Below are positions 11,111-21,414 of a stretch of 64,000 nt of DNA, one piece after another. The position numbers and the translations under genes are program-made. The notes below the pieces were generated by a model, which saw only the letters and a program-made list of their open reading frames with translations, searched no databases and was not told the origin of the DNA. Each line of letters begins with the position of its first letter. Position 1 is the stretch's first letter. The DNA lies in assembly GCA_030620095.1 (NCBI GenBank), contig JAUTXW010001311.1, forward strand, positions 1,073,501 to 1,137,500, read 5' to 3'. Source of the stretch: Kuschelorhynchus macadamiae. Its lineage: Eukaryota; Arthropoda; Insecta; Coleoptera; Curculionidae.

Positions 11111-11482
11111 GTTTCTTTCTACTATTCTAACTTTTCGCTTAAGTGTTTTTCTTTCATTCAATTGTTTAACGATGTTTAATATTATGCTACGAGTCGGTGT
11201 TGGTCTATCTGGAAACCGTCTAGGATATTGGTTAGGAGCTATCGACCATTTTTATCATGTAATAAAATAATGTCGAGTTTCTCTTCTTCCGAATAACCAA
11301 TCGTCCAACGTATTGGATATTAAAAGTGCTCGTAAATAGATACTTCTGACCGATAAACGTGAAAAAGGCGTCGTTCATTGCAATTGTCTTGACCATAGCT
11401 CACTATGTTTTAGCGCAAATTACCTTTTCTTTAATGTTTAAACACTTATATATCCAAAACTAATTGACAGAATATATTAAAA

Positions 11483-11538
<56 letters not shown>

Positions 11539-11763
11539 TTAGAAAAAAAAAGGTCTTCAAGAATATGATTTAATATACAGGGTCTTTCATTAAAAAAACT
11601 GACAACCTGTCAAAATTTGACATTTCCAATAATATATTTTCGCACTAATGATAAAATATTCTAAATCTTCATAATAAACCCAACAACTTTTGTATTTACG
11701 ACATTTCCGTATCTATTCAAATAAACTCTCTAGGTGGGTGGAAAAATATACGGGAAAACCCTG
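11111..11763 (-). repeat. Right long TIR of the mariner-like element
   Basis: The complement of the left arm with scattered substitutions. It contains an antisense copy of the transposase N-terminal coding sequence and a (TA)n expansion at 11484-11532. Confidence 0.9.
11484..11532. repeat. (TA)n expansion inside the right TIR
   Basis: The matching place in the left arm (about 9727-9741) has only AAATATATATACTTTT, so the expansion arose after the arms formed. Confidence 0.9.
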
Positions 11764-11765
11764 TA

Positions 11766-12965
11766 CTTTAAGTACCTCTACAAGTTTCATTTGTCAGGAT
11801 CTCTAACCCACACATTTAGTTTAATCAGATAAAAATAATAATGCCATAATAGAGCATAACATTTATTTTATTTTAAATCTCGCTTTCATAATCTATAATA
11901 AAGTAAGTGGTATTTTATTCCAGAAAATTGAAAATGATTTTTTAAACGTTTTTTTAGGTGACCATTTTATTTTGTCATTAGGGATTCGCATCAAAATTGA
12001 TTTTTGTGCAAAATGTGAGGATAATCGGGTAAGTAGTTTTTACTATTGAAATTCCTTATACAAAGCTGCAGGAAACAACCAGGCAAAAACAGGATTAAAC
12101 AAATATATTTTATTAATTACCTACACTACATTAATAATACAGTAAAATCCAATATCAGGATAACGACATATATTAGACTTTTTAAAAACAGGAAATTATA
12201 TCAAAAATAATAAACTTAAAAATCTAAATTTGATATTTTTTTACTACGCTTTTTGTAATTTATTTCAAATGAAATATAAAACCATTATCGGGCTCCATCG
12301 GCCTAGGAGCTTTCTGAGAAAATATGTCATGGAGTTTAAACAGCAAATTGAGTTGACTAACAGAAAAGTGAATTACGCAAAAACCTCCTAAGAAAATTTT
12401 TTTGCATCTCGCAAGAGATGTTTCGCATCTACCATTTTGAATCGTTAACGTTTTGCAATGTGGTAGAAAGGTAAGACACATAAATTCAATTCGACAGTAA
12501 GGATTAAATTTTCATACATTAATTAGGTCCCGTAGTTTGTGCCCGCCTTAACATCACTGATAAATTCAACCACACGTAAGATAATAAACAAACATTTTGC
12601 ACTTATATTATAATTATTATAAAATTCAATAGCAAATTTTTTAGATAACACAATTTTTAAACTCATAGAGATAAACCTATAGGCAGTAACTTCCACACTG
12701 AAATAGGTGTATTTAAAGTACAAATATTATTATATATATTGACAGGTTGGCAGTCAATTAAATGCAAATAACCTAAGCTAACCCAACACGAAAACAACTG
12801 ATTTTTTATGTATTTACCCCTTTACCCTCACCATAGTTCTAGATAGAGATCTACAAAAAGTCGAATTAACTCACTTTTTTCACTCTCTGGTTACTTTATT
12901 CTTTCAATTTCCATGTTGTGTGAATAACTACCCCTAATACAAAAATTTGGGTTGGTAGTTTTTTT
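11766..12965. other. No recognised gene; small fragment of the dispersed repeat
   Basis: About 11950-12050 is a minus-strand fragment of the dispersed repeat seen at 12.97 kb (GTGCAAAATGTGAGG, CGGGTAAGTAGTTTTTA). An open frame on the minus strand at 12260-12481 (73 aa) has several cysteines and an uneven composition, but I do not recognise it and would not call it a gene. The rest is plain. Confidence 0.4.
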
Positions 12966-13360
12966 ATCATACTTTTTACTTCCCTCGTAAAAGGAAAGTA
13001 CTGTAATCGTGAAAAATTAATTTAAGGTTTCTTCAGATTTTTATGTTTAAGGGTCCGTAGTTGCCCAAAACATATTTCCTCAACTCCGTTGGTGTGTCTG
13101 TCTGTCTGTCGGTCCGCCGGTCTATCGCATTTTATAGCTAAAAAACTACTTAGCTGTTTGACTTGAAATTTTAATCAAAACTTAAGGGTCGTATGGGTAT
13201 GATCCAGTAATATTTTGGTAAAAATCCAATATGGCGAAACAAAATGCCGTTGTGAAATGTTTATTAAAAAGCTATCTATCCAATTTATCTCAAATTTTGC
13301 ACAAAAATTATATAGGAATCTACGGAAGCGTAGAAGGGCCACAATTTTTTTTATTTTTCA

Positions 13361-13627
13361 ATTCTGAGTTTAAAGTCGGAATTTAACAAAATTCTGAGTT
13401 TAAAGTCAGAATTTAAAAAAATTCTGAGTTCAAAGTCGGAATTTAATAAAATTCTGAGTTTAAAGTAGAAATTTAACTAAATTCTGAGTTTAAAGTCAGA
13501 ATTTAACAAAATTCTGAGTTCAAAGTCGGAATTTAATAAAATTCTGAGTTTAAAGTCAGAATTTAACTAAATTCTGTGTTTAAAGTCAGAATTTAATAAA
13601 ATTCTGAGTTTAAAGTCAGAATTTAGT
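13361..13627 (+). repeat. Minisatellite array, nine 30-bp units (left arm)
   Basis: Units start at 13361 and every 30 bp thereafter. Core ATTCTGAGTTTAAAGTCAGA is itself a near-palindrome: ATTCTGA pairs with TCAGAAT. Confidence 0.95.
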
Positions 13628-14471
13628 CCGTACGATTGTATAACAGACTGGAACCAAAAAAACAAGTTCAATATTCTTGTTTGAATAATGGCAAATGCGC
13701 TATGAATTGCTCCACCTAACTACAGATAGTTCGAAAATGATAAAAGGGGGGGAGGGTACAAAATAAAAGTTTCCTATTTTGATTTTTGAGTGTTAAATAA
13801 GTCCCTGACAAATTAAACATATGTTTAATTAGTTCATTTTATATATTTTTATGTATTTCTATTGCTGAAAAAAAGGCCAAATTGAATACAAGAAAACATA
13901 TCCATTAAAAGGTTCACAAAATAAAAAAGGTAATACAAAACGATAAATAAGTCTTAAGAAACGGTTCATATATGTTTCAACGATTTAAGGGTGTCTCGCG
14001 AAACACACTGACAGATCTCCCCCTCTGTTTCAGGGTGATTCAAGTTGAGTGTCCTAGTAGAAATATCTGGAGAACCAACGAATAGGATGTTTTGAGAATT
14101 TGGCTTTGGCCATAGATGAACATAATATACTTTCCTTATAAAATATTTTAAATTGCGCTGTGTTGCCGCTTCTACCTCAAACCGGAGGCATCATCCGTTT
14201 TTTAAAAGAAATGCCCTATATTTTATTAATATTTTATATTTTTCTAAAAAATCCAAGCACTTATTGAGTTACTTTCTCATGCCTAAATTTAACTGTTTTC
14301 GAGAAAGTGGCGCTTAAACAATGACAATTTTGACCCTTTGAAGCTCGGTAAATCTTAAACGAGTTTACTTGCAACGAAATGGATTTCACTTATCTATCTT
14401 AATATTTAATTATCTATCTCCTGACGCCAATTTCAGGTTTGGCAGGAGACGTCAAAATTGCATTTCGTTAA

Positions 14472-14765
14472 ATTCTGACTTTAAACTCAGAATTTAGTTA
14501 AATTCTGACTTTAAACTCAGAATTTAGTTAATTTCTGACTTTAAACTCAGAATTTAGTTCAATTTCGACTTTAAACTCAGAATTTTGTTAAATTCTGACT
14601 TTAAACTCAGAATCTAGTTAAATTCCGACTTTAAACTCAGAATTTAGTTAATTTCTGACTTTAAACTCAGAATTTTGTTAGATTCTGACTTTAAACTCAG
14701 AATTTTGTTAAAATCTGACTTTAAACTCAGAATTTTGTTAAATTCCGACTTCAAAGTCAGAATTT
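14472..14765 (-). repeat. Minisatellite array, ten 30-bp units (right arm)
   Basis: Core ATTCTGACTTTAAACTCAGA, the reverse complement of the left-array unit, at an exact 30-bp period from 14472 to the unit starting at 14742. Confidence 0.95.
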
Positions 14766-15470
14766 AAAAATAAAAAAAATTGTGGCCCTTATACGCTTCC
14801 GTAGGAATCAACTAGTAAATTTTTGGCACAAATCCAAGACATAACTAATTGTGGTATTGGACAGAACTACAAAAATTATGGTACTTAATTTAAGATGACG
14901 CGACGGAACGAAATGGCGGCCAAATAAAATGTTTGTAACCGTGAAAAAAATTACCTCTGTCGTTACGTTTTAGCGTCCCTAGATACCAAAAAAATATATT
15001 TTATCAATTCCGTCGGTTCGTTTGTCTGCCTCTTCGTCATTTCGCGACATGGCTTAAAAGTTACTTGCCTACAAATTGTAGTATAAAATTAAAGGTCATA
15101 TGGAAATGACCTGGTAATATTTTGGCAAAAATCCAGTACGCCGGAATAAGATGACGGCCTAGTGAAACGTAAAAGAAAATTATTACAAAAAAAAATAATT
15201 ATCCAATTTATTAAGTTGTGATATACGAATGATGGCGAAACCAAATAGTGGCCAAATAAAAATAAAAAAAATTAACGTAAAAAATCTTATCCACTGACTT
15301 TAAATATTGCAGAAAAATGATATGTGGTATCGGTGTGGCATAGGTGGAAACTGGTAAAATGTTGGTAGGAATCCTAAAAGGCAGTATACATACATATATA
15401 TGAACTAAATTGGGTCACATTATACTATTCGAAATGAAAGGAAAGAATCATAACGAGGGAAGTTTCGAAT

Positions 15471-16902
15471 AAAGGAAATTTACTGATTTTTACTGAGTTT
15501 GGCAACTGATTATTTAAATGTTCTTAAATTAAAAAAAAAATTGCATTTTTATTAGTATTGTAAGAATCCTTTATAATTTAATAACTGGTGGTCGCATTTT
15601 TTTAGGTCTGTGTGTAATATAAAGATATTGAGGAAGTAAGATATAGTTCGTTCGTACACATATTTAGTTAAACCGCTTGTTCCAAAAATACCCTTGTCAC
15701 ATTTTATGCTATTAATATGAATAAGTTATGATTCAATAATGTATCGTGTCAATATGTAATAAAATTTAGCAAGAAAAAATGTTTCTGTCCCGTTTCAATA
15801 AATCCTTTTACGAACAAAAATATAAATTTATATGGTTAAAAACAATCCATACCAAAATAATATTGTATGTTAAAAATTATAAAAACACGTGTTCGAACAG
15901 TCGCAACGTGTAATATATCAGTAGTGTGCCACGTGATGACGAAACTGGAGTGCGGCAGCGATACGCAAAAGAATTGCTGTAAACATAATTTAATTTATTA
16001 GTGTATATAATAATGTCTTTTTATAACTCTAATCGTTTTTAAAGGTGTGTCAGCTCCTACTAAGTAGTAAGTTTTAAAAGGATTTATGAAAGTGAAAAAG
16101 TAAATGAGACTGAAAATGAACTGTGTTTATTTCCATCGGATTTTTTAATTAAAGATAATATACTAGCTGCAATAACCTATTTGTCTGTTTATCTTGGATG
16201 CGAGGTTGTTTCGTTTTCCTTAATTTAAATGGCATTTTCTTAATTTATTGATAGCTAGTCTTCCCGAAAACGCATTTTCTGTGTTTCTTTCGGAACATTC
16301 GGAAGATAATTTAAATTTTAGTTTTAGTATCCATAAAATTAAAAACATGATATATTATGCACTGTTTGATTGCGTTCAGAGTTTAAGATGAATTGAAATT
16401 ATAAGTATGGTTTTGAAATTTTGATTTTGTTGTAAAATACCAATACAAAATTTTCCATAATATATTGAAATAGCACGCTTTCTAACCTTGACGTTCTACA
16501 TAAAATATATAGTTTGGAACTGAATAGAGAAGTTCTTAGCTTCAATCTGTACAGGGTGTCCCTAATTCCGACCTCACCATTGGGATCTCGGAGACCATTA
16601 AAGACAGAGTAGGTTAAATTGGGACAGAGTTGCACAATTGGGGGCCCATTAATATGTCATTAAAAAAAACCTAAAAACTTCTTCATTTTTGAAATTTTTG
16701 ATAAAAAATTTTTGGAAAAACGTTTTTAAATTTTTCTTCCTTTATTTGAAAAAATAATCGAAAATCAATACCACTTTCTCATTGCCACTTTTTCCTCTCT
16801 ATCACAAGGTAATATCATATTTTATATTCAACGTTTTGTCTGCGAGCCCCCGTCGTCAATTTCGTTTCTTTAAATACGGACCTCGATTTTATATCCGTTC
16901 TC
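15471..16902. other. No gene seen
   Basis: Non-coding. ACAGGGTGTCCC at about 16552 resembles a transposon end but no partner was found. The 78-codon minus-strand frame at 16399-16635 has no recognisable similarity. Confidence 0.45.
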
Positions 16903-17302
16903 AAATGAGGAGCCCATTTTCATAACGCAACAAGTCCAAAAATTAAAATTTTTAGATGAGTATAATTCTACCGATTCAAACTGCAACAAGTCCCTATGTT
17001 AAACCACCTTCATTGCACATATCTAGCCTTAGGTTAATTATGTATTTAAAAATCTAAAAATATGCTCCGGAACAAGGAAAAATATGCAATTAAAAAAGCA
17101 TTTATTATCGGATCAAAAAACAGAAATAAAGCAAAAGTATAGCAATTAAAGTATTATATTATTTACACTTCAAGGTATCCTTAAGAAGCTATTTTTACCA
17201 GTAATTATTACATTAATACAACTATATAATAAAAGTATTTTTTAAAAAAAAATTTAATATACCTATAGCTAATTAAACAAACTAACTAAAGAATAAACCT
17301 GT

Positions 17303-18322
17303 TTAAAATTTATTGTTTACGCTATTCAACAAGTTGCGGTTACATTTTATGACTATATGATGTAACAAATTATCAAATTCAAATGTTCTTCTATTATCTG
17401 ACAATAGTACTTTATACTCAGAGAAAATACCCGTTCAACATCAGAAAATACAATTGAAAATTCTTTATTATCTGGATTCAATGTTTCTTTATTGTCCAAA
17501 GCTGCGATAATATTTTTCAAATTTTTGTAACCAATATTTTTTTATAAAACCGATGCAAATTTTTGAGAGATTACTTTATTTCTAGTGTTAGTTATAGTTT
17601 CACACACTTTTTCTATCATTTCTACGCTTCTTGACAAAGAAAGTTCTTTCATCTCCAAGTTTTTTATAGTATCAGTATGTATGGAGCAGCATCTGTAATT
17701 GCCACTAACACTCTCATCACATTTAATACCACCGGGCCATAAAAGAGTGAGAGTCGTTGAAAAATCCAGCAACAGTTGAACGATTTACTGTGTGTAAGGT
17801 CTTCATTGTAAGTAAATATGATATATCCCTTTCTGCTTCTATACCCAACACACCACTGTTTTATCTAGTGACACCCATATACTTTCATCTTTTACTTTTT
17901 CACGCAATTCGGTAACTGTCTTATTTTACAAATCTGAAACATAGTTTATCCTTAACGTGGATTCATGTGGAATTGATGTCTTGTTGTGTACTGCTCTAAA
18001 AATTACTTCAGGGCAGGATTACTTAATTTATAATATCCGCACTAATAAATGTCTTACACAAATCCTCATTGAACTTTCGTTTGGGTCCCGGTCCTGGTGA
18101 AAATGCTGTGGTGATTAAAACCTGTTTCTGAGCACACTTTTTATTTTTTTGGATCTGATGCTTTGTAGTTCCTATGCCTTATGTCATTTGGAATTTCTTG
18201 TTCGCAGTAACAGGAACATCACAATATTGAGAAAACAGCACAAAACCGTCAGTCGTATAATCAGGAAAATCTTTCACGAATTGATTTAATACCGCACTTA
18301 ATGAACGCTTTTCTTTCGGCAT
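17303..18322 (-). pseudogene. hAT-like transposase (CGGBP1-like group), decayed
   Basis: Read on the minus strand, it starts MPKEKRSLSAVLNQFVKDF, with a BED-like finger remnant (LFSQYCDVPVTANKKFQM). Further pieces are KRKFNEDLCKTFISADI, ESIWVSLDKTV and AITDAAPY. The end (SIVFSDVERVFS, then LLSDNRRTFEFDNL) is the hAT dimerisation region. Family members are about 500-600 residues long; here the middle is deleted and stops and frameshifts abound. AATATGCATTT-like words near 17085 and 18595-18690 look like hAT subterminal repeats. The gene sits inside the 16903-19985 element on the opposite strand. Confidence 0.75.
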
Positions 18323-18944
18323 ATTGGACAATGTTCACGCCACAATGTGTAAACTAAACTGAATTGAAAAATTATTTCTAACATTCTTAAAACTTGCGCA
18401 TTTATGATTATAAATCCGTGGTAAATCCATGGTTTTTAAAGCACAGATGTTTTATTAGGTACGTATAATAATTTTAAGAAAGGATGGGTAAAACCCTTGG
18501 CCTGCCAGCAACTAGACATTTTTTATCATTTTATTATTATTGATTATGTTTGAAATACATCAAATTTGTCTTGGCAAATAAAAATATATTTAGAAAAATT
18601 AGAATATATGCATTTTTTTCTGTAATAACTGCAAAATATGCATTTAAATACAAAAATTTCCAAAATATGCATTTGCATATACTTTCATGCAATTGCATAT
18701 ATATCCTAAGCCTACATCTTTTTCCAAAACGTAGTAAATCCGCAAAATATTATTTTCAAATCGTAACAAGTCCAGATTTAGTTTCAAATGTATACAAGTC
18801 CAATACGTCAGCTCAGATAGGTTGGTTGTAAGAGTGAAATGTATTGTTGTCGTTGTTAAAATAATAAACATAGTTAAATACAAAATGAATTACTTTGAAG
18901 AGGTTTTAGTTGAGGAATGTAGTGTTATACACATTTTTATGTAT

Positions 18945-19690
18945 GTACTGAAGACAGTGCAAGTCGTGGTTCTAATGAAGTTGGCTCGGCTCTTCTTAAG
19001 TTTCTCAGAGGTACTGAGTCCATTACAATGATACGCCAGTTTTGTGATGGATGCGGAGGACAAAATAAGAATTCTCATATTCTACATGCTTTGATGTTCT
19101 GGTTGAGTAAGGAAGCACCAAAAAATATTTGTGAGTTCACCCTAACATACCCAGTGAGAGGGCTCTCATATTTGCCTGCCGATAGAAGTATTTAGCCGTG
19201 TTGAAAAGGAATTGCGCCGGCACGATCGCATTATTCTTCCAAATGATTATATCTACATTTACAAGCAATTTGGAACTGTGCATGAACTGGGAAAAGATTG
19301 GAGCGTATTCGATTTAAAAAGTTTGCTTGGCGTTTTTAAAAAATCTATGATATCAACGAACAAAGAATCACGACTATTAAAAAATATATCACAAAAAAAG
19401 AAGTAGTAGTTAATTCGCAAGCATTTTATAGAAATCAGGATATGTCAAAAAAGTCACAAACTTTGCTTAAACGGGGCAAAAATGTTGGGTATATGGTTTT
19501 AAGCAATATTGCTGAAAAGTCAAAAATAACGGTTGATATAAAGGCAGGGCAGTTAACAGACTTTTGAAAGCTGCATTCGGAGAAAATTGGACTAGGGATC
19601 CGAATTTACAGTGGTATTTTCAGATCTTACAAGACGATCTTGTTAATATTCCTATGCCTGAAAATAAAAAGGACTTAAGATTTAACAAAC
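18945..19690 (+). pseudogene. CGGQNKN-motif (DUF7869-like) transposon protein, decayed
   Basis: Frame fragments: SNEVGSALLKFLRG, then QFCDGCGGQNKNSHILHAL, YPVRGLSYLPADR, VEKELRRHDRIILPNDYI, GKDWSVFDLKSLL and a tail FGENWTRDPNLQWYFQ. The CGGQNKN and PVRGxSYLPADR blocks belong to an uncharacterised family common in insect genomes and usually found in mobile DNA. I believe this is DUF7869, but the label is from memory. At least three frameshifts are present and the N-terminus is missing. The biochemical function is unknown. Confidence 0.65.
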
Positions 19691-19985
19691 TTAAGTTAAA
19701 GGGTGAGTAGCTTGGTTCAAATTTGAGTTATTTTTAAACTTTGAGTTTTTTATGTAAGTTTAAGGGTTTTCTTAGATAAAAGACTGAAACAAAAATGTTA
19801 ATTACTTTGTTCTGTAACAATAAATGTTTCTCAATAAACGTTTCTTTATCAAAACGATACAAGTGTAATTTTTTTTCAAAATGCAATAGGTCCAAACTAT
19901 AATTGACAAAAATAATCTTTTTATCTTACAATGATTTCAGAAATTGTTATAAATTTACGCTATAACGAAAATGAGCTCCTCAAAT

Positions 19986-20600
19986 GGCCTAGTCTAATAA
20001 TATACTCAGGCCATACAACTTACTTTCAATTTTATCGTTTCAACACCAAAAATAAATCATCATCAGTTTCCAATATTAGAATTTTTAGAATACGCCCTGG
20101 TAAGAATATGAATTATATTGTTTAGTCAGGAAACTTTATTTCTACTGAATAATTCAAAAATTCAAAAAAATCATTAGAATTAGAACGAACAAGTATTTTG
20201 TCATTAAATAATAATATCTCTTTATTTAAATTATTTCGGGAAAATATGGAGATCTCAAACCAGTTCTATAGTTTTTTTAGAAATAAATCATTGTGCTTGA
20301 AAGCGAATACGTGTTATCAAACTTCCAAAAGTTTTTTTTTAATGTTACGTTAGGAAAGCATTTATGGCAAATAAGTTGTAACTTTCAATAGGAGGTCATG
20401 GATCAATTTAATCTTCACGGTTTGTATTATTATGATTTAGTTTGACAGTTCATGAACAATAATTACTATTTTTGTGCGAAATACCTTTTTTCGTTTAGAA
20501 AAACGAGACATGTTGTTGATTTATTATATTTCATGCCGAAATTCTAACTCTAATAGATCTGGAGATTGGAATTGGGTTTCAAATTAGAATAATTGAAAAT
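19986..20600. other. No gene seen
   Basis: Non-coding AT-rich sequence between the 16.9-20.0 kb element and the first mariner remnant. Confidence 0.45.
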
Positions 20601-20609
20601 ACTATTTTT

Positions 20610-21240
20610 TTTAAGTAACATTGTATGGATGGAGGAAGGCTGTATTTTACATCTGTCTTATTCAACAGCGATAACAAGCATTTCTGGTCTGTAGATAATT
20701 GTAAACAAAATCAAAAAGTAAGGCGTAGGTGCGTGAAAATTTCAATGTATGAGCGGGTCCCTTTACATAGGAAGGCAACTTAACTTTTCAGAGGTACATC
20801 GATTTAATAAAAAATGATGTTTTTGATTTTGTGTCAGACGTTTTAAGGCAATTATGGTGGCAGCATGATGGCGCCCCTCACTATAACGGGGATGGCGTGA
20901 CAGAGTTACTAAACGAGATTTCTAAACAAATGCATTAGGAACCGTGGGATTGTTCGATGGCCAGCGAGGACTCCCGATCTCACCCCTTTAGACTTCTACT
21001 TTTGGGGAGGAGTCATAGAGTTACTAAATGAAATATTTTTAAATAAATGCCTTGGAAACCATGAGTTTGCTCGATAGCCAGCGAGGAGTCTAGATCTTTT
21101 CTCTTTGGACATTCGGGATTTCTTTCTACAAAATCGCCTATATCACATACCACCAAGTATTCTGCATATTTTAAAAATATTTTTGCTTATACAAGTTGTG
21201 CAGAAAAAGTAAAACAGCAAGAAGTTTATCTCTATAATAA
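20610..21240 (+). pseudogene. Mariner-like transposase fragment A, with internal duplication
   Basis: Pieces FNSDNKHFWSVDN, WWQHDGAPHYNGDGVTELLN (second catalytic Asp in HDGAP) and RWPARTPDLTPLDFYFWG (third Asp in TPD) are in different frames. A 115-bp segment from about 20895 is repeated at about 21010-21125, so the third-Asp region occurs twice, the second copy more worn. The N-terminus and first Asp are not convincing. No TIRs were identified. Confidence 0.75.
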
Positions 21241-21414
21241 TACATTTTTAAATTTTACGTATAGTTCTCTCTTCATTCTGCGGATTTTTTTATGTCATCT
21301 CGGCCACGAAAAGCAATCATATAGATCAAATCATACGTATTAAAATTCCTATTCCTATGACATAATCCAGCGGTACTTCATTTTCACTGTTCATGTTCGC
21401 TTTACAATTCAAAA

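Larger units (their letters stand above)
9507..11763 (+). mobile_element. Mariner-like DNA transposon with ~620-bp TIRs
   Basis: The ends CAGGGTTTTCC are inverted, with TA outside at 9505-9506 and 11764-11765. The inverted similarity continues for over 600 bp: 9507-10125 matches the complement of 11111-11763. The left arm contains the transposase start codon and the DNA-binding part of exon 1. The right arm therefore carries an antisense copy of the same coding sequence. A (TA)n expansion exists only in the right arm. The transposase between the arms has four stops, so this copy is dead. Confidence 0.93.
13321..14803. mobile_element. Foldback-type element with inverted minisatellite arms
   Basis: The outer ends TACGGAAGCGTAGAAGGGCC and the complement of ATACGCTTCCGTA are inverted. 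GGAATC flanks the element on both sides (13315-13320 and 14804-14809) as a direct repeat, consistent with a 6-bp target duplication. The host repeat is continuous when the element is removed. Each arm is a tandem array of 30-bp units, and the two arrays are in opposite orientation. The spacer 13628-14470 has no recognisable gene. Non-autonomous; superfamily undetermined. Confidence 0.88.
12966..15470 (+). repeat. Dispersed repeat family copy, split by a foldback element
   Basis: Begins TACTTCCCTCGTAAAAGG and ends near ACGAGGGAAGTTTCGAATAA, a short terminal inverted repeat (ACTTCCCTCGT). It contains TCTGTCTGTCTGTCGGT and repeats a module with AAAACTACTTA, GTATGGGTATGATC, TAATATTTTGG and ATCCAATATGGCG. 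A second internal TCGTGAAAAAAATTACC head occurs near 14940. Related copies are at 23.2, 34.9, 56.9 and 62.0 kb. No coding capacity; the class is unknown. The foldback element 13321-14803 interrupts it. Confidence 0.75.
16903..19985 (+). mobile_element. TIR-bounded element carrying a CGGQNKN-motif gene, with nested hAT
   Basis: The left end AAATGAGGAGCCCATTTTCA is inverted relative to the right end (19963-19985, complement ATTTGAGGAGCTCATTTTCG). A direct subterminal word GCAACAAGTCC occurs at 16927 and 16983, with variants at 18763, 18791 and 19883. The inside holds remnants of one plus-strand gene and a minus-strand hAT transposase that probably came later. No target duplication could be defined, so the boundaries are good to a few bases only. 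Confidence 0.6.

Noticed and set aside
12260..12481. 73-codon minus-strand open frame with several cysteines
   Set aside because: No recognisable domain, no neighbouring conserved frame, and no splice or promoter support.
13361..14765. 30-bp regularly spaced repeats that could suggest a CRISPR array
   Set aside because: The units are directly adjacent without unique spacers, they occur in opposed orientation, and the DNA is eukaryotic.
17019..18715. TAGCCTTAGG / CCTAAGCCTA as TIRs of the nested hAT remnant
   Set aside because: The inverted match is only about 10 bp and no 8-bp duplication fits, so I did not define the hAT ends.
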